Positions 12,371 through 20,010 of a DNA stretch of 64,000 nucleotides are shown here, piece by piece. The position numbers were made by a program, and so were the translations under genes. How positions within the stretch are numbered: position 1 is the first letter of the stretch; the number at the start of each line of letters is the position of its first letter. The notes under the pieces are model-generated. The model was given only the letters and a program-made list of their open reading frames with translations. It did no database searches and was not told the origin of the DNA. Source of the stretch: Actinomadura hibisca NBRC 15177 (GTDB lineage: Bacteria; Actinomycetota; Actinomycetes; Streptosporangiales; Streptosporangiaceae); the NCBI RefSeq assembly GCF_001552635.1, contig NZ_BCRO01000049.1, forward strand, positions 1 to 64,000, given 5' to 3'.

Positions 12371-12395
12371 TAGCATGTGAGACATCGATGTCTCA
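12371..12395 (+). promoter_or_regulatory. promoter -10 box and 18-bp palindromic operator of the TetR-exporter operon
   Basis: TAGCAT at 12371-12376 fits an actinobacterial -10. Immediately after, TGAGACATCGATGTCTCA (12378-12395) is a perfect 18-bp palindrome where transcription would start, 12 bases before the ATG at 12408. A TetR dimer bound here would block initiation, so autorepression and control of the downstream exporter are likely. The rest of the 239-bp gap to mfd holds nothing else I can name. Confidence 0.7.
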
Positions 12396-12407
12396 AACAG
12401 GACGGGG

Positions 12408-13010
12408 ATGGCGCAGATGCGGAACGAGGAGGAGATCCTCGGCGCGGCGACCCGGCAGCTCAACGAGAAGCCGACCGCCTCCATGGCCGAGATCGCCGAG
12501 GCCATCGGCATCAGCCGCGCCACCCTGCACCGGCACTACGCCTCCCGCGAGGCGCTGCTGCGGGTGCTGGGCGAGCGCGCCACCGCGCGCTGGGAGCAGT
12601 CGCAGGACGCCGCCGGGATCGACGCCGCCGCCGCGTCCGGCGACCCGGCCCGGCTGACGGCGGCATTGCGCGCGCTGCTGGCCGCCTACGTCACCGACGC
12701 CGACGAGTACGGCTTCGCCCTGACCGAGCATTTCCTCACCGACCTGCCTGACCTGGTCTCCTGGGGGGAACGCCTGGAAGAGCGCGAGATCGCCTTCTAC
12801 GCCGCCTGCCAGGCGGCCGGGGTGCTGCGCGACGACCTGCCCGCGCGCTGGGTGAGCAACGCCGTCTACGGCTTCATGATCGCGGTGCGGGAGAGCCTGC
12901 GCCGCGGCGACGTGGCGCGGCGCGACATCGAGAACCTGCTGATCACCACCTTCCTGTCGGGCGCCGGGGCGCGCCCCGGCGGGACGTCCGCACCCGGGGG
13001 AACCTCATGA
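12408..13010 (+). CDS. TetR/AcrR-family transcriptional regulator
   Basis: 200 residues. The N-terminal helix-turn-helix is typical (MAEIAEAIGISRATLHRHYA, residues about 25-45), with ligand-binding helices behind it. The last 20 residues are Gly/Pro-rich. The start could also be the Met three codons in. Its stop overlaps the exporter start as ATGA, and an 18-bp palindrome sits over its promoter, so it probably represses its own operon until a substrate of the exporter binds. Confidence 0.92.
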   Translation: MAQMRNEEEILGAATRQLNEKPTASMAEIAEAIGISRATLHRHYASREALLRVLGERATARWEQSQDAAGIDAAAASGDPARLTAALRALLAAYVTDADEYGFALTEHFLTDLPDLVSWGERLEEREIAFYAACQAAGVLRDDLPARWVSNAVYGFMIAVRESLRRGDVARRDIENLLITTFLSGAGARPGGTSAPGGTS

Positions 13011-14566
13011 CGACCGCCAAGACGCCGGCGGCGGCCGCGGCCGCGACGCCGCCGCCGGACCCGCGCCGCTGGGCGGGGCTGGCGGTCCTGTCGGCGAGCC
13101 TGCTGCTCGTCGTCATGGACATGACCATCCTGAACGTGGCGCTGCCCGAACTGTCGGCCGACCTCAAGCCCGACTCGGTCCAGCTGCTGTGGATGGTGGA
13201 CATCTACTCGCTGGTGGTGTCGGGCCTGCTGGTCACGATGGCCGCGCTCGGCGACCGGTGGGGCCGCAAGCGCCTGCTGCTGACCGGCTTCGCGATCTTC
13301 GGCGTCGCCTCGCTGGGCGCGCTGGCGGCCGACAGCCCCGGCGCGGTCATCGCGGTGCGCGCGCTGCTGGGCGTCGGCGGCGCGATGATCATGCCGTCCA
13401 CGCTGTCGATGATCCGGCACCTGTTCACCGACCCGCGCGAGCGCGCCACCGCGCTCGGCGTCTGGGCGACGATGGCGGCGGTCGGCGGCGCGCTCGGCCC
13501 GATCCTGGGCGGGGCGCTGCTGGAGCGCTTCAGCTGGCACTCGGCGTTCCTGGTGAACGTGCCGGTGATGGTGGTGGCGATCGTGGCCGGGCTGCTCCTG
13601 CTGCCCGAGTCGCGCACCCCCACGCCCGGCCCCTGGGACCTGGTCGGCACCGCGCAGTCGATCGTCGGCATGGTCGCGCTGGTCTACTCGATCAAGCACT
13701 TCGGCAAGGAGGGCTTCGGCGACCCGCAGGCGTGGATCTCCGGGGTGATCGCGGTGGTGGCGCTGTGGTTGTTCGTCCGGCGCTGCCTGAACCGGCCCGA
13801 CCCGCTGCTGGAGGTGGGGCTGTTCCGCAACCGCGCCTTCACCGCCGGGACCGTCACCGCCCTCGCCGTCAGCATCGCGATGGCCGCCACCATGCTGCTG
13901 CTCGCCCAGTGGATGCAGCTCGTGCAGGGCTACTCGCCGCTGGAGACGGGCGTGCGGATGTTGCCCGAGGCCGTCGGCGCGATGATCGCCTCACCGCTGG
14001 CCCCGGCCCTGGCGGGCCGGATCGGCGCCCGCACCGTGCTGTCGGGCGGCCTGGCGATCTCCGGCATCGGCCTGCTGGTGATCTTCTGCTGGCCGGCGCC
14101 GCTGGGCTACCCCGCCGTGGCGGTCGCGCTGGCGCTGGTCGGCGTGGGCCTGGGCTCGCTGGCGATCGCCTCGGCCGTCATCATGGCGGGCGCGCCCCCG
14201 GCCAAGTCCGGCAGCGCCGCCGCCATCGAGGAGACCAGCTACGAGATCGGCGGCGCGCTCGGCGTCGCGGTGCTCGGCAGCATCGCCGCCGTGTTCTACC
14301 GCACCCACCTGAGCCTGGACGACCTGGCCGCCGACGGCGTCACCGGCACCACCGCGCACCAGGCGCAGGAGTCGATCGGCGGCGCGATGGAGATCGCCCG
14401 GCACCTGGGCGCCGACGGCGCGCGCCTCGCCGAGCAGGCCCGGGACGCCTTCACCGGCTCGCTGGAGTGGACGAGCGTCGCGGGCGGCGTGCTGATGCTG
14501 GCCACGGCGCTGGTGGTGTGGTGGCTGACCCCCCGCGACCTGGACCTGGCCGAGGTCGAGCACTGA
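13007..14566 (+). CDS. DHA2-family (14-TM) MFS drug exporter
   Basis: 519 residues with about 14 hydrophobic segments, motif A GDRWGRKRLL between helices 2 and 3 and the antiporter motif C region (GGALGPILGGALL). Similar to EmrB/QacA-type proton-coupled exporters of cationic drugs or antibiotics. It is translationally coupled to the TetR gene by an ATGA overlap, with GGGGGAA upstream. Specificity cannot be read from the sequence. Confidence 0.93.
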   Translation: MTTAKTPAAAAAATPPPDPRRWAGLAVLSASLLLVVMDMTILNVALPELSADLKPDSVQLLWMVDIYSLVVSGLLVTMAALGDRWGRKRLLLTGFAIFGVASLGALAADSPGAVIAVRALLGVGGAMIMPSTLSMIRHLFTDPRERATALGVWATMAAVGGALGPILGGALLERFSWHSAFLVNVPVMVVAIVAGLLLLPESRTPTPGPWDLVGTAQSIVGMVALVYSIKHFGKEGFGDPQAWISGVIAVVALWLFVRRCLNRPDPLLEVGLFRNRAFTAGTVTALAVSIAMAATMLLLAQWMQLVQGYSPLETGVRMLPEAVGAMIASPLAPALAGRIGARTVLSGGLAISGIGLLVIFCWPAPLGYPAVAVALALVGVGLGSLAIASAVIMAGAPPAKSGSAAAIEETSYEIGGALGVAVLGSIAAVFYRTHLSLDDLAADGVTGTTAHQAQESIGGAMEIARHLGADGARLAEQARDAFTGSLEWTSVAGGVLMLATALVVWWLTPRDLDLAEVEH

Positions 14567-14601
14567 GCCGAGGGCCGTGACGGCCGCGCGGCGGCGTCGG
14601 G

Positions 14602-14620
14602 TGACCGCGCCGTGCGGTCA
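14602..14620. terminator. short hairpin between convergent genes
   Basis: TGACCGC-GCCGT-GCGGTCA, a 7-bp stem with a 5-base loop between the exporter gene (rightward) and the cytidylyltransferase gene (leftward). It is flanked by two copies of ggccgcgcggcgg. Could serve both directions; weak without a U tract. Confidence 0.4.
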
Positions 14621-14638
14621 GGCGGCCGCGCGGCGGGG

Positions 14639-15085
14639 TCAGCTGCGCGGCGCGCTGATGAGCTGGCGCAGCGCGGTGCTGGAGGTGTGCACCGTGTAGG
14701 GGAAGTAGACGACCCGGACGCCGACCCCGCCGAGGTCGCGCTCCAGCCGGTCGCCCTTCTCGGTGCCCTTCCAGTCGTCGCCCTTGAACAGCACGTCGAA
14801 GCCCAGCCGCTCCCACATCACCAGCTTGTCGCTGGACACGTCGGTGACGACCTCGTCCACGCAGCTCATCCCGCCGACGATGGCCATGCGCTCGGCGTGC
14901 GGGACGATCGGGCCCCGCCCCTTGGCCACCTTCAGCACCTCGTCGGTGACCACGCCGGCGATCAGGTGGTCGCAACCCTGGCGGGCCCGCCGCAGGATGT
15001 TCAGGTGCCCGATGTGGAACATGTCGTAGGCGCCCGGCACGTAGCCGACCACGCCGGTGCGGGCCGGGTCGCGGCGCGCCCTCAT
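14639..15085 (-). CDS. glycerol-3-phosphate cytidylyltransferase-like nucleotidyltransferase (first of two)
   Basis: 148 residues from the ATG at 15085, which overlaps the stop of the upstream gene as ATGA. The signature YVPGAYDMFHIGHLNIL contains the HxGH CTP-binding motif and TSSTALRQLI matches the C-terminal ISxTxLR motif of TagD/GCT proteins. Such enzymes join CTP (or ATP) to a small phosphate such as glycerol-3-phosphate. Encoded with a CDP-alcohol phosphotransferase and a second paralogue, it probably activates an alcohol phosphate for transfer to a lipid or polymer. The natural substrate is unknown. Confidence 0.85.
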   Translation of the reverse strand: MRARRDPARTGVVGYVPGAYDMFHIGHLNILRRARQGCDHLIAGVVTDEVLKVAKGRGPIVPHAERMAIVGGMSCVDEVVTDVSSDKLVMWERLGFDVLFKGDDWKGTEKGDRLERDLGGVGVRVVYFPYTVHTSSTALRQLISAPRS

Positions 15086-15930
15086 CGGCGCGGCCCGAGG
15101 TCGGGGACGGGCCGGGCCTGCGGCCCCGGGGCCTGCCCGGGGGCCTGGCCGTGGGTCTGCCCGGCGGCCTGCCCGTGGGCCGGGGCCGCGGGGGCGTCCA
15201 GCGCGGCGACCTCGCGGAACCACTTGACCGCGGCGGCCAGCAGGAACAGCAGGTTCCCCGCGAAGATCAGCGTGTAGACCGGCAGGAACACCGCCGGGAA
15301 GCCCAGCAGCAGGAACGCCACGCACAGGACCCCGTAGTCGGTGGGGATCACCAGCAGCGAGCGCAGCGTGGACGGGGCCCCGGCCGCCGGGGCGGGCGCG
15401 CCGGTCGCCGCGCGGTGCGCGCGGGCCAGCAGGTCCTTGAGGATCATCCCGAAGAACATCACCGCGGCGACCACCGTGAAGCCCAGCGGCACCAGCAGCC
15501 AGGCCGCCCGGTCCAGGTCGAAGAACCGGTACCAGGAGACCAGCACCGCGCCGTGCAGCGCGGAGATCTTGAGGCTGTCGACCATGTGGTCCAGGAACTC
15601 GCCGGCCTTGGAGCCGCCGCCGCGCAGCCGGGCGAGCTGCCCGTCGGCCGCGTCGAAGGCGTAGCCGACCACCAGCGCCAGGCACACCGCGACGCCGAGC
15701 CAGGCGGCGGGCTGCACCAGCGCGATCAGCGCGACGCCGGTGAAGGTGAAGGCGGCGCTGATGCCGGTGACCTGGTTGGGCGTCAGGCCGACGACGTACG
15801 ACGCCGCCGCCAGCAGCCGACCCAGCTTGCGGTTGACGAAGCGCGAGTAGGCGGGCGCGCCCTTGGTGGTCTTCTGCGCCGACGCCAGGCGGGCCAAAGC
15901 GGCGCCGAACGTGCGGTCCGGGACGTTCAC
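15082..15930 (-). CDS. CDP-alcohol phosphatidyltransferase-family membrane enzyme
   Basis: 282 residues with several membrane segments. The complete family motif DG-xx-AR-x8-G-xxx-D-xxx-D is visible as DAADGQLARL then GEFLDHMVD near residues 95-125, the metal- and CDP-binding site. These enzymes swap CMP of a CDP-alcohol for an acceptor hydroxyl. The C-terminus is an Ala/Gly/Gln/His low-complexity tail. It overlaps both neighbours by 4 bases, so the three form one translational unit with two CTP-transferase-like proteins. Acceptor and alcohol cannot be assigned. Confidence 0.88.
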   Translation of the reverse strand: MNVPDRTFGAALARLASAQKTTKGAPAYSRFVNRKLGRLLAAASYVVGLTPNQVTGISAAFTFTGVALIALVQPAAWLGVAVCLALVVGYAFDAADGQLARLRGGGSKAGEFLDHMVDSLKISALHGAVLVSWYRFFDLDRAAWLLVPLGFTVVAAVMFFGMILKDLLARAHRAATGAPAPAAGAPSTLRSLLVIPTDYGVLCVAFLLLGFPAVFLPVYTLIFAGNLLFLLAAAVKWFREVAALDAPAAPAHGQAAGQTHGQAPGQAPGPQARPVPDLGPRR

Positions 15931-16358
15931 GCCACCGACTCCTCGGGCTCGAATCCGGCCAGCGCGGCGCGCAGCACGGGACCGGCGGTCTCGGCGACCC
16001 CGGTGAAGGCGACGACGCGCACGCCGGTGCCGGTCAGGGCCTGCTCGGCGGCGGCGCCGGAGGGGGCGTCGGGGCAGCCGGTGAAGACCACCGAGAACCC
16101 CAGCTCGGCGTGCGCGGCGCGCAGGTCCAGCTCCTCGACGGCGACGACCTCGGCGACGCCCCGCACGGCGGCGACGATCTCCATGCGCTCGATCAGCGGC
16201 ACGATCGGCCGGGCGCCGGTCAGCCGCTCGGCGGCCCCGTCGCCCAGCACGCCGACCACCAGGCGGTCGCAGGCCATCTCGGCCCGGTCCAGCACGTCCA
16301 GATGCCCGATATGGAAGAGGTCGAAGACCCCGGGCGCATAGCCGACCAACCCGTCCAT
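15927..16358 (-). CDS. second TagD-like nucleotidyltransferase
   Basis: 143 residues; GYAPGVFDLFHIGHLDVL carries the HxGH motif and PLIERMEIVAAV matches the RxxxV helix of cytidylyltransferases. The C-terminal half departs from the first paralogue: the ISxTxLR motif is not evident, so activity or substrate may differ. GAGGGGGAC precedes the ATG. First gene of the three-gene leftward operon; its promoter must lie in the AT-richer gap 16359-16562. Confidence 0.82.
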   Translation of the reverse strand: MDGLVGYAPGVFDLFHIGHLDVLDRAEMACDRLVVGVLGDGAAERLTGARPIVPLIERMEIVAAVRGVAEVVAVEELDLRAAHAELGFSVVFTGCPDAPSGAAAEQALTGTGVRVVAFTGVAETAGPVLRAALAGFEPEESVA

Positions 16359-16562
16359 GCGTCCCCCTCGCGCGCTTGTGTCACCGGTGGTTCAGTCGCG
16401 GATCAAAGGTACGTTAGCAGTTCTTTGCTTACGCATTGCCACAGTTGGGGATGCTCGCGGCGACTTCCGCGCGGTCCCATTGATCACTCAGGGCGACACG
16501 GCCACCACCAACAATGAGCAAATAGCGGACAGTCCGCAGCGGTCCGGTTACGCTGCGAGTTT
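16359..16562. promoter_or_regulatory. divergent promoter region
   Basis: 204 bp between the leftward trio and the rightward methyltransferase, with an unusually AT-rich core near 16407-16440. TTACGCT lies about 10 bases before the GTG at 16563, so the methyltransferase mRNA may be leaderless. No clear operator symmetry was found. Confidence 0.4.
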
Positions 16563-17345
16563 GTGACCGAACTGCGCACCTCGCCGGTCAGCCACGGCGA
16601 ACTGTTCTCCGAACGCGCCCGCCAGTACGCCCAGGACCGGCCGCTACCGGAGCGGATCAGCATCCTGGAGGCCGGGTGCGGCTGGGGCTCCGGTCTCGAC
16701 CTCGGCGACCTCGCGCACCAGGTCATCGGGGTCGACGTCGAGTCCCCCGCGCTGCGCGCCCACACCCGGCGGCGCGCCGACCTGGCCACCTGGCACCTGG
16801 GCGACCTGCGCACCGTGCCGATGCCGCCGCGCGCCTACGACGTGGTGTACGCGCCGTACGTGATCGAGCGGGTGCCGCACGCCGAGCTGGTGCTGGACCG
16901 CATGGTGGCCGCGCTCAAGCCCGGCGGCCTGCTCATGATCACCCTGCGTGACCGCAACACGGCCTTCGGGTTCCTGGACCGCACGCTGCCGCCGTGGTTG
17001 CGCGAGACGTTGTGGGACGAGCCGGGCGGCCCGCGGCGGCCCGGCCCCCCGGCGGGCGGCCCGCCGCCGAAGCCGGCGCCCGCGCCGCTGCCGCCGCCCG
17101 CCGCCGTCTACGACCCGGTCGCCTCCCGGCAGGGCATGCGCTGGTACTGCGTGATGCGCGGCCTGGTGATCGCCGAGGAGTACGCCTCGCGCCGCTGCCT
17201 GGAGGCACAGGGGGCCGGTTCCGGCCTGGCGGGCCGGGTGTGCGAGGCGGTCGCGGCGCTCAGCCGGGGCCGGCTCACCGCCGAGCACAGCGAGGTCTCG
17301 CTGGTGATCCGCAAGCCGGAGAACCGCTTCGCCCGGGTCATCTGA
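16563..17345 (+). CDS. class I SAM-dependent methyltransferase
   Basis: 260 residues from a GTG. Motif I ILEAGCGWGSGLDL and an acidic motif II (GVDVESPAL) define the SAM site; the post-motif AALKPGGLLMITLRDRN is typical. Between residues about 150 and 182 there is a Pro/Gly-rich insertion (PPAGGPPPKPAPAPLPPP), unusual for the fold and probably a surface loop or linker. It sits between the CDP-alcohol trio and the PAPS-forming gene, so a sugar or polymer O-methylation role is possible but unproven. Confidence 0.85.
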   Translation: MTELRTSPVSHGELFSERARQYAQDRPLPERISILEAGCGWGSGLDLGDLAHQVIGVDVESPALRAHTRRRADLATWHLGDLRTVPMPPRAYDVVYAPYVIERVPHAELVLDRMVAALKPGGLLMITLRDRNTAFGFLDRTLPPWLRETLWDEPGGPRRPGPPAGGPPPKPAPAPLPPPAAVYDPVASRQGMRWYCVMRGLVIAEEYASRRCLEAQGAGSGLAGRVCEAVAALSRGRLTAEHSEVSLVIRKPENRFARVI

Positions 17346-17427
17346 GGCGGCCCGCCGTGCCGGTGACCACATCCGTCCACGCCGGAGTGCCCCGGGCGAG
17401 GTGCGGCCACCCCGGGGACCTCGGTAT

Positions 17428-17441
17428 TTTTCTGCGGAAAA
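17428..17441. promoter_or_regulatory. AT-rich inverted repeat before the APS kinase gene
   Basis: TTTTC-TGCG-GAAAA in the 151-bp gap ahead of the GTG at 17497. It is the only AT-rich patch there and may mark a promoter or operator. A usable -35/-10 pair could not be fixed by eye. Confidence 0.3.
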
Positions 17442-17496
17442 CCCTACTGACCTGGATCAGCCCGGCCATCCGAACCGGGCGGGATCGGAGACCGCG

Positions 17497-18969
17497 GTGA
17501 CCGCCGAAGCCGGCCTTCCCGACACGCTGCGCGACCTGCCCACCTGGACCCCCGACGGGGTCGAGCTGGCCGACCTGGAACTGCTGCTGGCCGGGGTCTA
17601 CCGGCCGCTGGCCGGGTTCCTCGGCTCGTTCGACACCGCCATGGTCATCGCGGGCGGCCGGCTGGCGGACGGCACCCCCTGGCCGGTGCCGGTCACCCTC
17701 GCGGTCCCCAAGGAGCTGACCGCGCACGAGCGGCTGGTCCTCCAGGACCCCGAGGGCGTGCCGCTGGCCGTGCTCGCCGTCGGCGAGGCGTGGCAGGACC
17801 CCACCACCCAGGGCTGGCGGCTGGCGGGGACGCTGGAGCCGCTGCGCGCCCCGGCGCACGGACCGTTCCACCGGCTGCGCCGCCGTCCCGACGAGATCGA
17901 GCCCGCCGAGGGCCCGACGCTCGCGGTCGCCACCCGCGAGCCGCTGCACCGCAAGCAGCTCGGCCAGCTCCGCCAGGTCGCCGAGCGGCTCGGCGCGCGC
18001 GTGCTGGTGCTGCCGCTGCTGGGCGGCGGGCACGACGAGTCGCTGGTGCGCGCGCTGCTGGCGGTGCGCAAGGAGCTGCCGGAGGGCGCGCGGATCGTCC
18101 CCGTGCCGCTGCCGCCGCGCGACCTGGACGGCCCGCGCGACGTGCTGTTGCGTTCGCACGTGGCCGCCGCCTACGGCGCGACCCACCTGCTGGCCGAGGC
18201 CGAGGCGGAGGGGACGGCCGTCCCGGTGGTGGTGCCCGAGCCGTGGGCCTACGACGCCGACATCGAGGTGTGGCGGCCCGTCGCGCGCATCGACCCCGAC
18301 CACGTGCAGGCCGAGCTGACGCCCGAGCGCCTGGGCGAGCTGCTGGACCGGGGCGAGCCGGTGCCCGACTGGTTCACCCCGCCCGCCGTGGCCGCCGAGC
18401 TGGCCGTGGCCCGCCCGCCCAAGTCCTCGCGCGGCCTCACCGTCTTCTTCACCGGCCTGTCGGGCTCGGGCAAGTCCACCGTGGCGCGCGGCCTCGCCGA
18501 CGCGCTGGTGGAGCGCGGCGGCCGCGACGTCACGCTGCTGGACGGCGACGTGGTGCGGCGGCTGCTGTCGGCCGGGCTGACCTTCTCCCGCTCCGACCGC
18601 GACCTGAACATCCGGCGCATCGGCTACGTCGCCGCCGAGGTGACCCGGCACGGCGGCGCGGCGATCTGCGCGCCGATCGCGCCGTACGCGGCGACCCGCG
18701 CCGAGGTGCGGCGGATGGTGGAGGCGGCGGGCGACTTCGTGCTGGTCCACGTCGCGACGCCGCTGGAGGAGTGCGAGCGGCGCGACCGCAAGGGCCTGTA
18801 CGCCAAGGCGCGCGCGGGGCTGATCCCGGAGTTCACCGGCGTCTCCGACCCCTACGAGGAGCCCGAGGACGCCGACCTGGTCCTGGACACCTCGCAGGTC
18901 TCCCCCGAGGAGGCGGTGGCGAAGGTGCTGGACCTGCTGGTGTCCGGCGGCTGGGTGCGCGCCGAGTAA
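17497..18969 (+). CDS. cysC: adenylylsulfate kinase fused to a degenerate ATP-sulfurylase domain
   Basis: 490 residues from a GTG with GGAG upstream. The C-terminal third (about 313-490) is a complete APS kinase: P-loop GLSGSGKST at 320-328, LLDGDVVRRLLS, and AAICAPIAPY. It phosphorylates APS to PAPS, the sulfate donor. The N-terminal 300 residues align in layout with ATP sulfurylase, but the catalytic motifs are worn: RNPxHxxH reads REPLHRKQ at 147-154, and GRDHAG after GATH reads AEAEAEG at 232-238. It should not make APS by itself; CysD/CysN at 41121-43315 would. The dead domain may be structural or regulatory. Confidence 0.9.
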   Translation: MTAEAGLPDTLRDLPTWTPDGVELADLELLLAGVYRPLAGFLGSFDTAMVIAGGRLADGTPWPVPVTLAVPKELTAHERLVLQDPEGVPLAVLAVGEAWQDPTTQGWRLAGTLEPLRAPAHGPFHRLRRRPDEIEPAEGPTLAVATREPLHRKQLGQLRQVAERLGARVLVLPLLGGGHDESLVRALLAVRKELPEGARIVPVPLPPRDLDGPRDVLLRSHVAAAYGATHLLAEAEAEGTAVPVVVPEPWAYDADIEVWRPVARIDPDHVQAELTPERLGELLDRGEPVPDWFTPPAVAAELAVARPPKSSRGLTVFFTGLSGSGKSTVARGLADALVERGGRDVTLLDGDVVRRLLSAGLTFSRSDRDLNIRRIGYVAAEVTRHGGAAICAPIAPYAATRAEVRRMVEAAGDFVLVHVATPLEECERRDRKGLYAKARAGLIPEFTGVSDPYEEPEDADLVLDTSQVSPEEAVAKVLDLLVSGGWVRAE

Positions 18970-19012
18970 CTCCGGGGCGACCGTCCCCCTCCGGCCCCAG
19001 GGGTACCGCGGA

Positions 19013-19028
19013 TAAGGGATGGCCCTTA
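19013..19028. promoter_or_regulatory. 16-base inverted repeat before the TauE/SafE gene
   Basis: TAAGGG-ATGG-CCCTTA lies 44 bases after the APS kinase stop and 44 bases before the permease ATG. It could be an operator or a weak terminator. A TATATA stretch near 19051 may belong to the permease promoter. Confidence 0.4.
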
Positions 19029-19071
19029 CCCTGGTACTCGGTTTTTCCTATATAGCCGGTAGGTCATAGCG

Positions 19072-20010
19072 ATGGACTTCGATTGGACGATGGCGCTGGG
19101 CTCGTTCCTGGTCGCCGTCGTCGTGGGCCTGACGGGCATGGGCGGCGGCGCGCTCATGACGCCCATGCTGGTCACCTTCTTCGGCGTCAGCCCGCTCGCG
19201 GCGGTCTCCAGCGACCTGGTCGCGGCGGCGGTGATGAAGCCGGTGGGCAGCGCGGTCCACTACCGCCAGGGCACCATCAACATGCGGCTGGTGGCCTGGT
19301 TGTGCGTCGGCTCGGTGCCCGCCGCGTTCAGCGGGGTGCTGGTCGCCCGCGCGCTGGGCGACGGCGAGGGCGTGCAGCGCGTCATCGAGATCGCCATGGG
19401 CACGGCCCTGCTCGTCGCGGCCGCCGGGCTGGTGGTGCGGGGACTGCTCGCCCGCCGCGCAGGCGGGGACGCGCCCGACGGCGCCGAGGCCCCGGAGATC
19501 ACCGTCCGGCCGCTGCCGACGGTGCTGGTCGGCGCGGTCGGCGGCCTGGTGGTGGGCATCACCTCGGTCGGCTCCGGCTCGCTGATCATCGTGGCGCTGC
19601 TGGCCCTCTACCCGGCGCTGAAGGCCAACCAGCTGGTGGGGACCGACCTGCTCCAGGCCGTGCCGCTGGTGTTCGCCGCCGCGCTCGGCCACCTGCTGTT
19701 CGGCGACTTCCGGATGGAGGTCACCGCCGCGCTGCTGGTGGGCTCGGTCCCGGGCGTCTACCTGGGCTCGCGGATCTCCTCGCGCGCGCCGGGCGGGCTG
19801 ATCCGCCGCGCGCTGGCGTTCGTTCTGGTGGCGTCGGCGCTGAAGATGTTCGGCGTGCCGCTGACCGCGCTGGCGTGGATCCTGGTCGCGATGCTGGCGG
19901 CCGCGACGGCGGTGTGGCTGGTGCAGCGCAACCGGGCCCCGCGCCCGTCCGCGACCGTCCTGGCGGACGACACAGGCGGCGCGGACGAGCGGGTCGATCA
20001 GCGCGTCTGA
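19072..20010 (+). CDS. TauE/SafE-family sulfite/anion permease
   Basis: 312 residues with two copies of a multi-helix hydrophobic unit and the family glycine motif GLTGMGGGALMTPML at residues 18-32, echoed by GITSVGSGSLIIVAL. Members export sulfite or sulfoacetate or move other sulfur-containing anions. Lying directly after the APS kinase gene, it may move sulfate or sulfite for the sulfation pathway; direction and substrate are not readable. Its last 13 bases overlap tail-to-tail with the flippase gene. Confidence 0.88.
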   Translation: MDFDWTMALGSFLVAVVVGLTGMGGGALMTPMLVTFFGVSPLAAVSSDLVAAAVMKPVGSAVHYRQGTINMRLVAWLCVGSVPAAFSGVLVARALGDGEGVQRVIEIAMGTALLVAAAGLVVRGLLARRAGGDAPDGAEAPEITVRPLPTVLVGAVGGLVVGITSVGSGSLIIVALLALYPALKANQLVGTDLLQAVPLVFAAALGHLLFGDFRMEVTAALLVGSVPGVYLGSRISSRAPGGLIRRALAFVLVASALKMFGVPLTALAWILVAMLAAATAVWLVQRNRAPRPSATVLADDTGGADERVDQRV

